DNA of 64,000 bases from Eurosta solidaginis (GCF_040869045.1 NC_090319.1:61352779-61416778); one strand, 5' to 3'; counted from the stretch's first letter, positions 44,430 through 58,337 are shown. Notes: generated by a model from the letters alone, not told the origin. Numbers and translations are program-made.

Positions 44430-45831
44430 CTTTTTAATCAAGGTTAAATGAATTGAAGTAAATGCTACTTGTTTTGTTCACTTCGCCCATTATAGCTTGA
44501 GGAAGTTTTTGGGCAAATAACCTCATAAAATTTCAGGTATAATAAAAATTGAACAAATAGCTTTTGCTCTATCAAACTAACTAAAGAAAATTTTGTTGTA
44601 GTTGTTTATTCATATATACGTAAGCGTTTGCATAATTGAATACATTTACTCATTTCGACACGATTATGTGATATGTATACAACGACTGTGTTTATAAAGA
44701 ACAAATAGAGAAAAGTAAATAGGGTATACTTAATTTGTTCTATTGTATTTTCCTCCCACAAAACCATAGTTGGGGGCAGTGCACTTAATTTTGACGTTGC
44801 TCTGCCCTAGCTTTGGTCTATCTGCATAACTTTTAAGCATTTTTTACCTCTTACTCTCCCTTTCCCTCTCTCCCCATTTTCTTTATCTTTTTATTCACTC
44901 ATCCCTCTGCCTTTCTTTTTTCCTGCGTCTTTTCCCTTACTTCTTTACTGCTCCAACTATCCACACTCTCTATCTTGGTCTAACTCTATCTCTTTATCCT
45001 TCCCCCTTCTCTCTAATTCTTCTCCATCCCTTTTTCCCAGTCCCAGTCCCACCCCAAATCCAAGTCCCAGTTCCAGTCGCAGTCCCAATTCGAGTCGCAG
45101 TCCTATTCCTAGTTCATTTCCCGAAAAAAGTGTTATAAATACTAATCTAGGCAAAGGGCTATCCATTTGCCCAATTTCAGGTAAAACGCACCAAGAACAG
45201 AATTTGTTCGAAAAGATCGGCCCCGGGTCCTCTTCCCAGAAAAAAGTATCGTAAATACTAATCTAGGCAAAGGGACACATATGCCCCAAATTATAGGCAC
45301 ATCAGAGCGTGATATGTGATAAATATTGACAGTTTAAAAAAAATTCGAGATCTGTTCCGAATTAGCTAACTGTTTATAATGGTTGAAATATTGACGTTTG
45401 AGTAGCAGAATTATATCTATACGAGCCTGACCCGTGCGCATCTTGCGCAACCAATATAAAAGTCTCTTATCAAATATCAATAGAAGTCAGCTGTTCTATT
45501 AACTTACAGCTTGCGTTGCCATCTAGTGTACAATACGGCTTGCGCTGCCATCTAGCGTACAATAGCAACTGTCGGTATTGCAATGCAAATTCACAATAGT
45601 GCCATAGTACAAATAGATTTCTTTGTGTGCTCACAATCGTTTATTTTTAACAAATTATTTTAATAAAATATAGCTAAACAAAAGCACTACGACCAAAATT
45701 GCCCAAAGCTCGTTAATAGGACGAATCTCCATCTTTACAACCAAAACTTTATTTATAGATTTGGATTCCAAATTAAAGCAAAAATGGGACCCGTACATAA
45801 AAACAGCAATTAGAAATAATATATATGATAT
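44430..45831. other. non-coding DNA of copy B with pyrimidine-rich tracts
   Basis: Counterpart of 20163-21564, with the same C/T-rich and CAGTCC-type tracts. No gene. Confidence 0.4.
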
Positions 45832-46495
45832 TGTTACGAATATTAGCAAAACTAAGGAGTGCTGCCATCTCCAGGCCGATGCTAAGCAGTGACGTGAATT
45901 CACATCAATAATTCAATCATTATGTATCTACATAAACGAATCAATAATTGCGTCTACACATATGTACACATTCCGACGAGCAACATTTACATACAAGGCA
46001 GCGAGAGATGAGATGTCACACACAGATGAATTTACTTATACGCTTATGTGTGTGCGGGAGACTGTAAACTACAAACTCACATATGTACATCTGAGAAGCG
46101 CTAAAAAGTAGACAATTGTAAACAAGTAGAAACTATATGAGAACTATACACACACGAATATAGTTGGTAAGTTCTGGAAATGGAAGAGCCTAGAAGTATG
46201 CACCGTAAACCATAAAAGCGGGGCAGGCGAGTAAGAAGTAATTCAGTTTGAGTTGAGCAATCAATCAATTATTGATTAAGCACGCGATCTGGCGGCCAAT
46301 AGTAGAGTTCAATTTGAATTATCAATCAGTTTGGTTATTAAGCCAGCGAGTAGCAAAGTATAAGTGTCATTGTGAAGTACTTTAATAAAGGCCATTTTTC
46401 CATTATTCAATATTGGAGTTATTTATTCAACAGTTTAGTGATTCGAACTTAGCAGAGGATTGCAAATAAGAGGATTTGCAAGTAAATACGTTACA
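45832..46495 (+). mobile_element. solo gypsy-type LTR (copy B)
   Basis: Counterpart of 21565-22228, also 664 bp with ATAT target duplications. It was present before the large duplication. Confidence 0.85.
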
Positions 46496-46624
46496 ATATA
46501 TAAAAATCAAATTCTGTGTGTGTGCGTGTGTGCACGCTATGAAAACGTATTTCCTACACTTCAATCATCACCAAATTTTGGCTATAGGTTCCTTCGATCA
46601 ACACGAAGGTTTTAGGTTAAAAAC

Positions 46625-49503
46625 CAGTTCTGGGTACAATGTCCACAGAAAAGATCGTGAGAGCGGAAATGGAAGCGGCCTCACGTTTATCATATACCAC
46701 TCCGTGCAATATCATACATTTGATCCTGACATCGGCCGCAGGGACAGTGTCTTAGAACGTCAAGGCTTATAAGCGCGGTCAGGCGATGCAAACCTAGAAA
46801 TCATCAACATCTACATCCCTCCTGCCACCTGTTGCCCCAGTGGATACCGTCCTAATATCAGCGCCTTACTCACTGGCAACAATCGCATTATCTTAGGCGA
46901 TATCAATGCCCATCACTATCTATGGCATTCAAACTTGCGGGCGGACAGGAGGGGTGAGATGTTGGCGGATCAAATAGAAGAAACGACGTTCTGCACAATA
47001 AACGGAGACGCCCTCACACGTATGGTAGGAAGCTGTCACAATTCGCCGGATATATCAATCGGGAGCGCAGGACTCGTAAACTGCGTCAACTGGCAGCCGA
47101 TGGTAACATTGGCATCCGACCACCTGCCTATACTTATTTCGCTCGAGCGTACCGCCGACTTCATCGTCACAGAAAAATGCACTTTCATAAACTTTAACAA
47201 AGGAAAATGGGACGAATACAAATCCGTTACAGGGAACCGCTCTGCTGCCCTCCCTATCCCGACTGATGCCCACCAAGGGGAGCGTGCTTTCCGCAAGGTC
47301 ATTGAATCCGCCTCGAAATTCGAGAGAGAACGTGACCTTATAAGACAGCTCGATCCAGGCGACCCCCAAATAAGGGATATAAACCAATGCATCAGATTGC
47401 TTGTGGATGAACACAAGCGGGGGAAATGGGAGGAGCACCTAAGCGGTTGTAACCTCACTGCCGGTGTAGGTAAACTTTGGTCCACCGTAAAGTCCCTATC
47501 GAATCCGTCAAGGCACAATGACAAAATTTCCATCGCCTTCGGCGATAAAGTGTTGTCGGATGCCAAAAAAAATGCGCGAGCGCTTTCTGCCGACAATATT
47601 GTATAATGCATTCTACGGGCGACAAAGATAGACGGAGGGCCAATAGACACGCACATAAACATAAATTCAGCGCGTCACCAATTACTATCACCGCCAAAGA
47701 GGTTGAGGATTCCATCGGCCATGCTAAACCATCCAAAGCAGTGGGCCCAGACAGCATAGCCATGCCGATGCTTAAAAGCCTAGGGGGAAAGAGGGTTTCA
47801 AATATTTAGCACATGTCTTCAACCTGTCTCTTTCAACCTTTGTCATTCCCGAAAAATGGAAAATGTTCAAGGTGGTCCCGCTACTAAAGCCTGGGAAACC
47901 AGCTAACATAGGAGAGTCATATCGCCCGATATCTCTCCTATCGCCAGTAGCCAAGACGCTTGAAGCCATTTTGTTCCCTACTTCCAAGCAAATTTGCAGC
48001 TAGCCTGTCATCAGCATGGCTTCAGAAAACTCCATAGCACCACCACCGCGCTAAATGCCATTAGCACCCAGATAAATTGCGGTTTAAATCAAATTTCCCA
48101 CCATAGAACAGTACTCGTTGCGTTAGACCTATCAAAAGCTTTTGATACTGTAAACCATGGCACGCTACTGCAAGAACTGGAAGGGTCTACCCTTCCCCCA
48201 TGTCTTAAAAGGTGGACCGCAAATTATCTGGGTGGTCGGCAGGCATCGGTGCAATTTAGAAACGAAACATCAAAACCAAGAACAATTAAACAAGGGGTGC
48301 CACAGGGTGGTGTCCTATCCCCACTTTTGTTTAATTTCTACATATCTAAGCTACCTTCGCCACCAGAAGGAGTTACTATCGTTTCCTACGCCGATGACTG
48401 TACAATAATGGCCACAGGCCCAGTCCTACAAATCAATGAGCTTTGCAACTGAAAAGGCTACCTCCCTGATCTCTACAGTTTTTTCGCCTCGCTAAACCTG
48501 GCATTAATTATCATCGACAAAATCCTCCGTGACCTTATTTACAACATGGACGTCCCAAATGTAGACCATTTTGATGGCACTACGCTACCGACTGTCCTAC
48601 ACCCCAAAATCTTGGGTGTGACGTTTGATAAGGATCTAGATTTTGGTGAACATGCAGCCGCAATTGTACAGAAAATCCAGAGCCGTAATAAAATCCTCAA
48701 ATCCCTTGCTGGCAGTACTTGGGGAAAAGACAAAGAAACGCTCATTACCACATACAAAGCAATTCGCCAGCCGATTGCATGCTACGAGTCCCCTATATGG
48801 TCGCCAAGCCTAAAAACTACTCACTGGAAACAGCTACAGGCCTTCCAAAATACTGCTCTCAGAACCGCCACGGGCTGTCTCCTTATGTCCCCAGAACACC
48901 ATCTACATAATGAGGCGAGAATACTCCCCATCAGGGAGAGCAATGAGATGCTAACCAAAGAGTTTCTGTTGAATACCCAGAAACCTGGGCATACCAACAG
49001 ACACCTGATTGATGAGCCTACACCGCCTAGGGGCTTAAGGAGTCATCTCCGTAAGCATTATAAGGAAATACGGCACCTGAGAACTCAGCCGTATGAAGCA
49101 AAAAAACACAAGCAAGTCCTCAGTGAACCCCACAAACAGGCGTCGGACCTTTATGCCAGGAATTGCCCGGTGAATCCAGTACTCAATGAACAGTAGGAAG
49201 AGGAACGCATACTCCCCAGGGAAACGCGAGTCACTCTAGCTCAACTTCGTTCTGGATACTGTAACAGGCTAAACTCTTACCTATCCAAAATCAACCCCGA
49301 CATACAAAATGTATGTCCTGCTTGCAATGTGTCCCCACATGACACCAACCATGTCTTTAATTGTATTGTGGAACCAACGCCTCTAACATCCCTGTTGAAA
49401 CAGCAAGTTTCCTTGGACACCCGTTAGAGGATATTGATGACCATTTGTGATCGGTCGCACCTATTGGGTGGGGCAAAGCACTGCTACAACAACAACAACA
49501 ACA
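46625..49503 (+). pseudogene. 5'-truncated LINE fragment L1a (copy B)
   Basis: Counterpart of 22358-25235. It shares the stop near 46770, the GDINAHHYLW change and the 24-codon loss, so these predate the duplication. Copy-specific breaks are an A-run expansion near 47563, a lost C near 47974 (TTTTGTTCCC), and a TGA near 48449. Confidence 0.88.
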
Positions 49504-51002
49504 TTACAAGTAGAAAACTCAGTTAAAACATATGATATAAAAAATCTAATATATGAATTAAAAACACATTTACCTGTCCTAAAAGAACATTTAACTAGAT
49601 TATATTTAGGCTAAACAAGTGAACAAGTATTTAGGTTAGAACTGTATATTGCTTTTTAATCCAAAAATACATCGAACTGCACACCATTTTTATAAAACTT
49701 TAGATGTGCGCAGTTAGCTCCGTTGACGTTGCAGATGGGTTTTGGGGTATGTATACTATTCAGTGGACATCTAGAAACGCCAGGGAGAGTTTAAAAAAAA
49801 TTTGAATATTTTGAAAAATCGACTTTTGGCCAGCTAAATTGATCAAATACCCCCACCGTGCGACGCCTCCTGACCCTCACATCACATGCCAGCACAGAAG
49901 CTATACGACTGCGACTTCGAACTCATACCTTCGTCGACGTTACTTTCCTAGAAGCTCTAGGTGTAGCTCCGAAAACTTTCTAACGAATGTTTTCGTCGCG
50001 CTATGCTGCGGAGCTACACCAGAGAAACACCTTGAAACGTTAGTGAGTGATTATTCGGCCAAGGATGCCGCCCTTAAAAACATTGTAACGAATTTACTGC
50101 AATTCCCCTGATTTGCAATCTTCTGCTAACGTTCGTATCACTAAACTGTTGAATAAATAACTCCAATATTGAATAATGGAAAATGGTCTTTATTAAAGTA
50201 CTTCACAATAACACTTATATTTTGCAACTAGCTTTCTTAATAACCAAACTGACTGATAGCTTAAATGAAACTGACTTCTCGCCTCCACTGTTGTCGCCCT
50301 TTTATACTGTCCGACCTCCTCGTTGCATATTTCTAGGGTTTTCTAATTCCAGAACTTACTAGTTACCCAGCAAAAATCGCGAGCACTCCATGCATGCATG
50401 GAAAGCCCAGATATTTTTTCATTTAACGAAAAAAGCGTCGCAGGCGAAAATGTGGAATAAAAAATCGAGCGATTTAGGATATAGGAAAGAGAAGAGAAGA
50501 GAAGAGAAGAGAAGAAGCGCAAGTCCGTACACGTAAATATATACTGAATAGAAAATTTAAAACAAATTGTAAGATCAGCAGTCTCGTTGCCCATTACCGG
50601 CCAAACCATGGGTAAAATTAGGAAGGTTGGAAAAAGGAGGCGCATGCGTATACAGGCTTTAGCCCAAATTTATCAAACGCCGTGCTACCAAAGAGGATAT
50701 GCCACTATGAAAGTACTGCAAGTGAACCCAACAGACGAACAGCCTAGTGCTTAACCTATCTCTCGACGGTAGTCACAGGGGGATAAGTAGCATTACGTAG
50801 ACGGCAGGAGTTAAGGTGCACGTTAAAGTCCTTACTGATTTTGAGGCTTTCGATGCTTTCTCCAAAGAAAAAAGGGAGCGCGTACATATGTAGAAGTTTT
50901 ATTTGTTTGTCATCATTAAAAATTAGTTTCTAATTGCATGCAAATAATTAATTACAATAAAATAATGATAGGAAGGAAAAATATTATCAATAAAGGCAAT
51001 CA
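49504..51002. other. repeated module M (third copy)
   Basis: Counterpart of 25236-26730. The inverted LTR relic is at 50084-50368, the 48-codon basic frame at 50608-50754, and the (GAGAA)n run near 50487. No gene recognised. Confidence 0.5.
50084..50368 (-). mobile_element. truncated inverted gypsy-type LTR (module M, third copy)
   Basis: Counterpart of 25816-26100 with the same truncation. Confidence 0.8.
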
Positions 51003-53151
51003 GGTTGGGTACCTTTCATGGGGGTGTTTGCGCCTTGCACTCACCGGCGTCAACCCAAACCGTCGACTCGTAGGTGTTTTTTACACCCTCCCTCCCTCAT
51101 GTAGGGGCGGAGCCTCTTCGTGGTGGCACCTGGTAACGCTTCGGCGGCTAACTCGAGCGGCGACCTTTCTTCCCACCCCCCTCAACCCTATCTTCCTTTC
51201 TTCTTTCATTCCTTTTTCTCTCCCCTTCTCCTTAATGGGCTGGATCAAGGTGTTATACGACCCGTGCCGAGGATCAGCCTGGTTGGGGGCCCATAAATAG
51301 CCCAGTCGTTAACGGAGTGCATCGAATACCGGGCGACCTTCGATGCTATTAAACCTTACCCGGACATCGCGGATCTCTGTCCGGGTGGACTTTCCCCTTC
51401 TCCGCTACTCGTGGGATGTTTAGAATGGAGGAAAAATGTTCAAAAAATAGTAAGGAGGGCGGCTCTCCAAATAACAAGTCGTTAGGAGCTTGCTCCGCAA
51501 AGGCTACGGCTCAGCCGGGCCTCAAATTAGCTGAGAGAACTCCTCAGAGGTTTGCTGCTGCAGCGGCAGATAGACAGAAAAGGGCCGAGAGATTATCCGG
51601 TTCGAGCAGTCCGAGGGCCAGTACCTCTCATGGAGGGGGTACTGACCGGGAGGCCATCAGTGCTACTACCGCCCCTCCCTTGCACCCCACCAGCAAACCC
51701 TCCACCCAGCGACAAGCGTCTGGTGGGTCGACTGCTGGGGCGTCAGGGAGATGGGGGGGGGGGGGGGGGTCGGCTATAGGGCCAAGGGCCAATCTAGGCA
51801 GGAAAGGGCTGAGGGAAAATCCAGCCTGGGTATTCCAAAGGCCCGTACCTCTCGGGGAGGGGCTACCGACCGGGAGGCCCTTGGGGCCGCTGCGGCCCAT
51901 CTCGTAGCCACCAGCACGGCTGCCACTCGGCGTCAAGCGTCTGGCGGTTTGGCTGCTGGGGGCTCCAGGGGTGTGGGGGTGGCCGGCTCTAGGGTCAAGG
52001 GAGTCAAAAAGCCCAGTCATCAGGACAAGCGCTGGGCTTCCCGGATCCTGCATAGGAATGCCTCCTCACCGATAAGGGAGGGGGAAGTCTCCGCGGAGGA
52101 CTGGGCGAAGGCTTAGCGCGACCTTGCTTGGGCGAAGGAGATGTTGCCGGAGTTCAGGCTGGACTGGGTCGACAGCGATGAAGCCTCGAAGCCCTGCGGC
52201 GCCGAAAAGGGCCAAGACGCAGGGAGGCTGGACTCGGTCTTTCGCCGAAATAGCCAAGGATCGGGAGATCATTGGTGTTATAGTCGAGAGGAGCGAAGAC
52301 GGCAGGATCCCGAAACAGCAGTGGAAGTGGATTGAGGCAGCGCTCGCTACTGTGGCCGTTAAGGTCAAAAAAGATAACCCTGGTCCGCCGCCTTCTTATA
52401 CGGATGCGGGGTGGTTCCAGGGCAATATCAAACTAATTGCGTGTGACGACGCCAGGTCGGCGAAGCTTAACAAAGCCGCCGTCTCGCTGATAGGGGAGGT
52501 GTATTCGGGCGCGCGCCTCAAGGTGGTGGAGGCGTGTGATATCCCCTCACGACCGAGGGCGAGAGCCTAGGTTCCAGTGACGCCAACGGACCCCGCTGAT
52601 ATCCTGGAGCTGCTCCAGGAGTACAACCCGGGTCTACCTACCCAAAATTGGAAGGTGGTTAACGTTGAGAAGACTGAACGGGCCACGATGCAGATAGTCC
52701 TGCTTCTCGACAGCGCAAGCGTCGAAGCGTTGAAAAGGCAGGATTTCAGGGTAAGCTACGGCTTCAAAAATATAAGCCTTAAGGTTTATAAGGCTGACGT
52801 TGAAGCCTTGGTAAACCTTGCGTCTCGTACGGAGGTGTCTGAACTCATCATTACCACCCGACAATTTCAGGGATTTCGTGAGAGCGGCAAATCCACGAAA
52901 CGATTTCATCCTACTCGGAGGCGACGCCAATGCTCATCACGCCCAGTGGGGCAGCAGTGATACAAATGACCGAGGTGAGTCTTTATTTAACTATCTGTTA
53001 GGCACTAATCTAAGTATATGTAATAGGGGAAATGATCCCACTTTCATTACGAGGAACCGCGAAGAGGTCCTTGACATAACACTGGTCACAGACTCTTTAA
53101 GTGACCTGATCGTTTCATAGAGAGTTCTAAGGGAGCACTCCTTTTCTGACC
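51003..53151 (+). pseudogene. L2-family LINE 5' part (copy B)
   Basis: Counterpart of 26731-28875. The homopolymer at 51753 has 17 G. The DUF4780 segment (to 52570) ends at the same TAG, and the endonuclease frame 52818-53120 ends at the same TAG. The junction to the L1 RT fragment at 53152 is identical to copy A. Confidence 0.8.
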
Positions 53152-53168
53152 TTTTGATACGGTAAACC

Positions 53169-53864
53169 ATGGCACGCTACTGCAAGAACTCGCTTCCCAA
53201 GGCAGTCGGTTCTATGTACCGGAGCGACTCGGGATTTTTCCCGACCAAGGACTGTCATTTCAGTGTAACCCCATTTAATTTGTTTCGTCCCTCCCACAAA
53301 TTGTCATCCTCCCAGCAGCTCCTTGCAGCAGGACTGCTCCATATTCTCTTGCTCCGGGAAGGTATCGAATCCAATCCGGGTCCGTCTCCTGACCCCGGTC
53401 CTGAGAAATGGTTTTGCTGCATCTGCCGGAAAAGAATCTTTTTAGGACGGTCATACTCTGTTCAGTGTGTCTCGTGTAAGGGATGGTTGCATCGGACAGG
53501 TTGTTCTGGGCTTGATCCCAAAACCCGACGTCCACGTAACTTTTATAAATCTTTTGTGGCTCCTTGCTGTTCACGCCCAAGGGCGCCCCGTAGTCTACGT
53601 CTAAGCGCTCCTGCCTTGGGTGGTACCACTTTCCTAGATGTTCTGGTCTCCGCGACGGCAAACCCTCGACGGGTTTCATCGCGCCATGTTGCCAGGTCGC
53701 AAACCCAAATCATCCGGGTACCCCAATGCTTGCCCAATGACGCCCAGTCCCAGGGCCACAACAGCAATTGCGTCCTGGCCTTCCTCAACCCAGGCGTAGT
53801 CACCCGTCACTTACCCCCAGAGTGGCGACGTCTCCCCTCATGCACTTCAGAATTCTGCAGTTAA
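53169..53864 (+). CDS. L1-family LINE ORF1 with PHD-like finger and 2A-like motif (intact frame)
   Basis: An uninterrupted frame of 231 residues. Residues 1-7 (MARYCKN) come from an RT fragment in another frame; Met16 (53214) may be the original start. After a hydrophobic stretch (LLAAGLLHILLLRE, 52-64) comes GIESNPGP (65-72), which resembles 2A ribosome-skipping sequences. A C4HC3-like finger follows at about 83-112 (CCIC, CVSC, WLH, C) with a CC pair further on. PHD fingers occur in ORF1 of CR1-type LINEs. The rest is basic and Pro/Ser-rich. The last 25 nt overlap the ORF2 start at 53840. It is the only LINE ORF1 here without a break, but its ORF2 partner is damaged. Confidence 0.75.
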   Translation: MARYCKNSLPKAVGSMYRSDSGFFPTKDCHFSVTPFNLFRPSHKLSSSQQLLAAGLLHILLLREGIESNPGPSPDPGPEKWFCCICRKRIFLGRSYSVQCVSCKGWLHRTGCSGLDPKTRRPRNFYKSFVAPCCSRPRAPRSLRLSAPALGGTTFLDVLVSATANPRRVSSRHVARSQTQIIRVPQCLPNDAQSQGHNSNCVLAFLNPGVVTRHLPPEWRRLPSCTSEFCS

Positions 53865-56800
53865 ACTGTAATGGACTAACTGGGAAGATTACGGAGATAG
53901 TCAATTTCATGAAGCGGCACAACATCCGCATCGCTGCGATTCAAGAGACTAAACTCACAGCACGATCTGCATTGCAGACCTGCTCTGGGTATAATGTCCA
54001 CAGAAAAGATCGCGAGAGCGGAAATGGAGGCGGCCTCGCGTTTATAATACACCACTCTGTGCAATATCACATATTTGATCCTGGCATCGACCGCAGGGAC
54101 AACGTCTTAGAACGTCAAGGCCTATCTGTCCGGTCAGGCGATGCAAACCTAGAAATCATCAACATCTACATCCCCCCTGCCACCTGTTGCCCCGGTGGAT
54201 ACCGCCCTAATATCAGAGCCTTACTCACTGGAAACAATCGCATTATTTTAGGCGACTTCAATGCCCATCATGATCTATGGCATTCAAATTTGCGGGCGGA
54301 CAGTAGGGGCGAGATGTTGGCGGATCAAATAGAAGAAACAACGTTCTGCACAATAAACGGAGACGCCCCCACACGTATGGTAGGAAGCTGTCACAGATCG
54401 CCAGATATCTCAATCGTGAGCGCAGAACTCGTAAACTGCGTCAACTGGCAGCCGATGGTATCATTGGCATCCGACCACCTGCCTATACTTGTTTCGCTCG
54501 AGCGTACCGCCGACTTCATCGTCACCGGAAAACGCACTTTCATAAACTTTAAAAAAGGAAAGTGGGAAGAATATAAATCCTTTACAGACAACCTCTTTGC
54601 TGCCCTCCCTATCCCGACTGATGCCCGCCAAGGGGAGCGTGCCTTCCGCAAGGTCATTGAATCCGCCTCGGCACGTTTCATTCCCGCCGGGAGAATTCCC
54701 GAAATCCGGCCCCACTTCCCGGCGGAGGCCGCAAACTTAGCAAGAGAACGTGACCTTATAAGGCAGCTTGATCCAGGCGACCCCCAAATAAGGGATATAA
54801 ACCAACGCATCAGATTGCTTGTGGATGAACACAAGCGGGCGAAATGGGAGGAGCACCTAAGAGGTTGTAACCTCTCTACCGGTGTGGGTACACTTTGGTC
54901 CACCGTAAAGTCCCTATCGAATCCGACTAAGCACAAAGACCAAGTTTCCATCGCCTTTGGCGAAAAAGTGCTGTCGGATGCGAAAAAATGCGCGAGCGCT
55001 TTCTGCCGACAATATATAATGCATTCTACGGTCGACAAAGTTAGACGGAGGGCCAACAGACACGCACATAAACACAAATTCAGCGCGTCACCAATCACCA
55101 TCACCGCTAAAGAGGTTGAGGACGCCATTGGTCGCGCTAAACCATCCAAAGCAGTGGGCCCAGACGGCATAGCCATGCCGATGCTTAAAAGCCTAGGGAA
55201 AGAGGGTTTCAAATATTTAGCGCAGGTCTTCAACCTGTCTCTTTCCACCTTTGTCATACCCGAGAAATGGAGAATGGCCAAGGTGGTCCCGCTACTAAAG
55301 CCCGGTAAACCAGCTAACATAGGAGAGTCGTATCGTCCGATATCTCTCCTATCGCCAGTAGCAAAGACGCTCGAAGCCATTTTGCTCCCTTATTTCCAAG
55401 CAAATTTGCAACTAGCCTCCCATCAGCATGGCTTCAGAAAACTCCATAGCACTACCTCCGCGCTAAATGCCATTAGCACCCAGATAAATTGCGGTTTAAA
55501 TCAAAACCCCCACCATAGAACAGTACTCGTAGCGCTAGACCTATCAAAAGCTTTTGATACGGTAAACCATGGCTCGTTACTGCAAGACCTGGAAGGGTCT
55601 ACCCTTCCCCCATGTCTTAAAAGGTGGACCGCAAATTATCTGGGTGGTCGGCAGGCATCGGTGCTATTTAGAAACGAAACATCAAAGCCAAGGAGAATTA
55701 AACAAGGGGTGCCACAGGGTGGTGTCCTATCCCCACTTCTGTTTAATTTCTACATATCTAAGCTACCTTCACCACCGGAAGGAGTCACAATCGTTTCCTA
55801 CGCCGATGACTGCACAGTAATGGCCACAGGCCCAGGCCCACAGATCGATGAGCTATGCAATAAAATAAACGGCTACCTCCCTGATCTCTCCAGTTTTTTT
55901 CGCCTCGCGAAACCTGGCATTATCACCGACTAAATCTTCCGCGACCTTATTTACAACATGGACGTCCCAAATGTCGACCATTTTGAACATCCACGTCGAT
56001 GGCTCTACGCTACCGACTGTCCTACACCCCAAAATCTTGGGTGTGACGTTTGATCAGGATCTACATTTTGGTGAGCACGCAGCCGCAATTGTTCCGAGAA
56101 TTCAGAGCCGTAACAAAATCCTCAAATCCCTTGCTGGCAGTACCTGGGGAAAAGATAAAGAAACGCTCATGACTACATACAAAGCAATTAGCCAGCCGAT
56201 TACGTGCTACGCGTCACCCATATGGTCGCCAAGCCTAAAAATTACCCACTGGAAGAAGCTGCAGGCCTGCCAAAATACTGCTCTCAGAATTGCCACGGGC
56301 TGTCTTCTTATGCCCCAGAACACCATCTACATAATGAGGCGAGAATACTCCCTATCAGGGAAAGAAACGAGATGCTGACCAAACAGTTCCTGTTGAATAC
56401 CCAGAAACCTGGGCATCCCAACAGACATCTGATTGACGAGCCAGCACCGCCTAGGGGCTTAAGGAGTCATCTCCGTAAGCATTTTGAGGAAATACGGCAT
56501 CTGAGAACACAGCCGTATGAAGCGAAAAAACACAAGCAGGTCCTTGGTGAACTCCACAAACAGGCGTCGGACCTTTATGCCGGGAATTGCCCGGTGAACC
56601 CAGTACTCAAAGTAAAGTATCCAAAACTTGCGGAAGAGGAACGCATACTCCCCAGGGAAACGCGTGTCACTCTGGCTCAACTTCGTTCTGGATACTGTAA
56701 CAGGTTAAACTCTTACCTATCCAGAATCAACCCTGACATACAAAATGTATGCCCCGCTTGCAATGTGTCCCCACATGACACCAACCATCTCTATAATTGT

Positions 56801-56905
56801 AATGTGGAACCAACGCCTCTAACACCCCTTTCCCTATGGTCCACCCCTGTTGAAACAGCAAGTTTCCTCGGACTCCCGTTAGAGGATATTGATGACAGTT
56901 TGTGA
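53840..56905 (+). pseudogene. L1-family LINE ORF2 (endonuclease + RT), copy B with two frameshifts
   Basis: Same protein as at 29563-32627, with the endonuclease residues and YADD (55799-55810) kept. The frame is lost at a T run near 55894-55900 (seven T against six in copy A), stopping at 55933. A second break near 56312 is shared with copy A. The C-terminal frame runs to 56905. The shared break predates the duplication and the T-run change follows it. Confidence 0.88.
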
Positions 56906-56963
56906 TCGGTCGCGTCTATTAGGTGGGGCGAAGCACTGCTACAACAACAACAACAACAACAAC
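56906..56963 (+). repeat. L1 3' end with CAA-repeat tail (copy B)
   Basis: Counterpart of 32628-32685, joined without spacer to the next L1 fragment at TGCAAGAACTGG (56964). Confidence 0.85.
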
Positions 56964-58337
56964 TGCAAGAACTGGAAGGGTCTACCCTTCCCCCATGTCT
57001 TAAAAGGTGGACCGCAAATTATCTGGGTGGTCGGCAGGCATCGGTGCAATTTAGAAACGAAACATCAAAACCAAGAACAATTAAACAAGGGGCGCCACAG
57101 GGTGGTGCCCTATCCCCACTTTTGTTTAATTTCTACATATCTAAGCTACCTTCGCCACCAGAAGGAGTTACTATCGTTTCCTACGCTGATGACTGCACAA
57201 TAATAGCCACAGGCCCAGGCCCACAAATCAATGAGCTTTGCAACAGAAACGGCTTCCTCTCTGATCTCTCCAGTTTTTTCGCCTCGCGAAACCTGGCATT
57301 AATTATCATCGCCTAAATCCTCCGTGACCTTATTTACAACATGGACGCCCCAAATGTCGACCATTTTGAACATCCACGTCGATGGCACTACGCTACCGAC
57401 TGTCCTACACCCCAAAATCTTGGGTGTGACGTTTGATAATGATCTAGATTTTGGTGAGCATGCAGCCGCAATTGTACCGAAAATAGCCGTAATAAAATCC
57501 TCAAATCCTTTGCTGGTAGTACTTGGGGAAAAGACAAAGAAACGCTCATTACCACATACAAAGCAATTCGCCAGCCGATTGCATGCTACGCGTCCCCTAT
57601 ATGGTCGCCAAGCCTAAAAACTACTCACTGGAAACAGCTACAGGCCTTCCAAAATACTGCTCTCAGAACCGCCACGGGCTGTCTCCTTATGTCCCCAGAA
57701 CACCATCTACATAATGAGGCGAGAATACTCCCCATCAGGGAGAGCAATGAGATGCTAACCAAAGAGTTTCTGTTGAATACCCAGAAACCTGGGCATCCCA
57801 ACAGACACCTGATTGATGAGCCTACACCGCCTAGGGGCTTAAGGAGTCATCTCCGTAAGCATTATAAGGAAATACGGCACCTGAGAACTCAGCCGTATGA
57901 AGCAAAAAACACAAGCAAGTCCTCAGTGAACCCCACAAACAGGCGTCGGACCTTTATGCCAGGAATTGCCCGGTGAATCCAGTACTCAAAGAACAGTACC
58001 CAAAAATTTCGGAAGAGGAACGCATACTCCCCAGGGAAACGCGAGTCACTCTAGCTAAACTTCGTTCTGGATACTGTAACAGGCTAAACTCTTACCTATC
58101 CAGAATCAACCCCGACATACAAAATGTATATCCTGCTTGTAATGTGTCCACACATGACACCAACCATGTCTTTAATTGTATTGTGGAAACAACGCCTCTA
58201 ACATCCCTTTCATTATGGTCCACCCCTGTTGAAACAGCAAGTTTCCTTGGACTCCCGTTAGAGGATATTGATGACAATTTGTGATCGGTCGCACCTATTG
58301 GGTGGGGCAAAGCACTGCTACAACAACAACAACAACA
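56964..58337 (+). pseudogene. 5'-truncated LINE fragment L1c (copy B)
   Basis: Counterpart of 32686-34059 with the same internal breaks and a few substitutions (GGVLSP reads GGALSP; a zinc-knuckle Cys reads Tyr in NVYPACN). Ends in a CAA tail. Confidence 0.85.
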
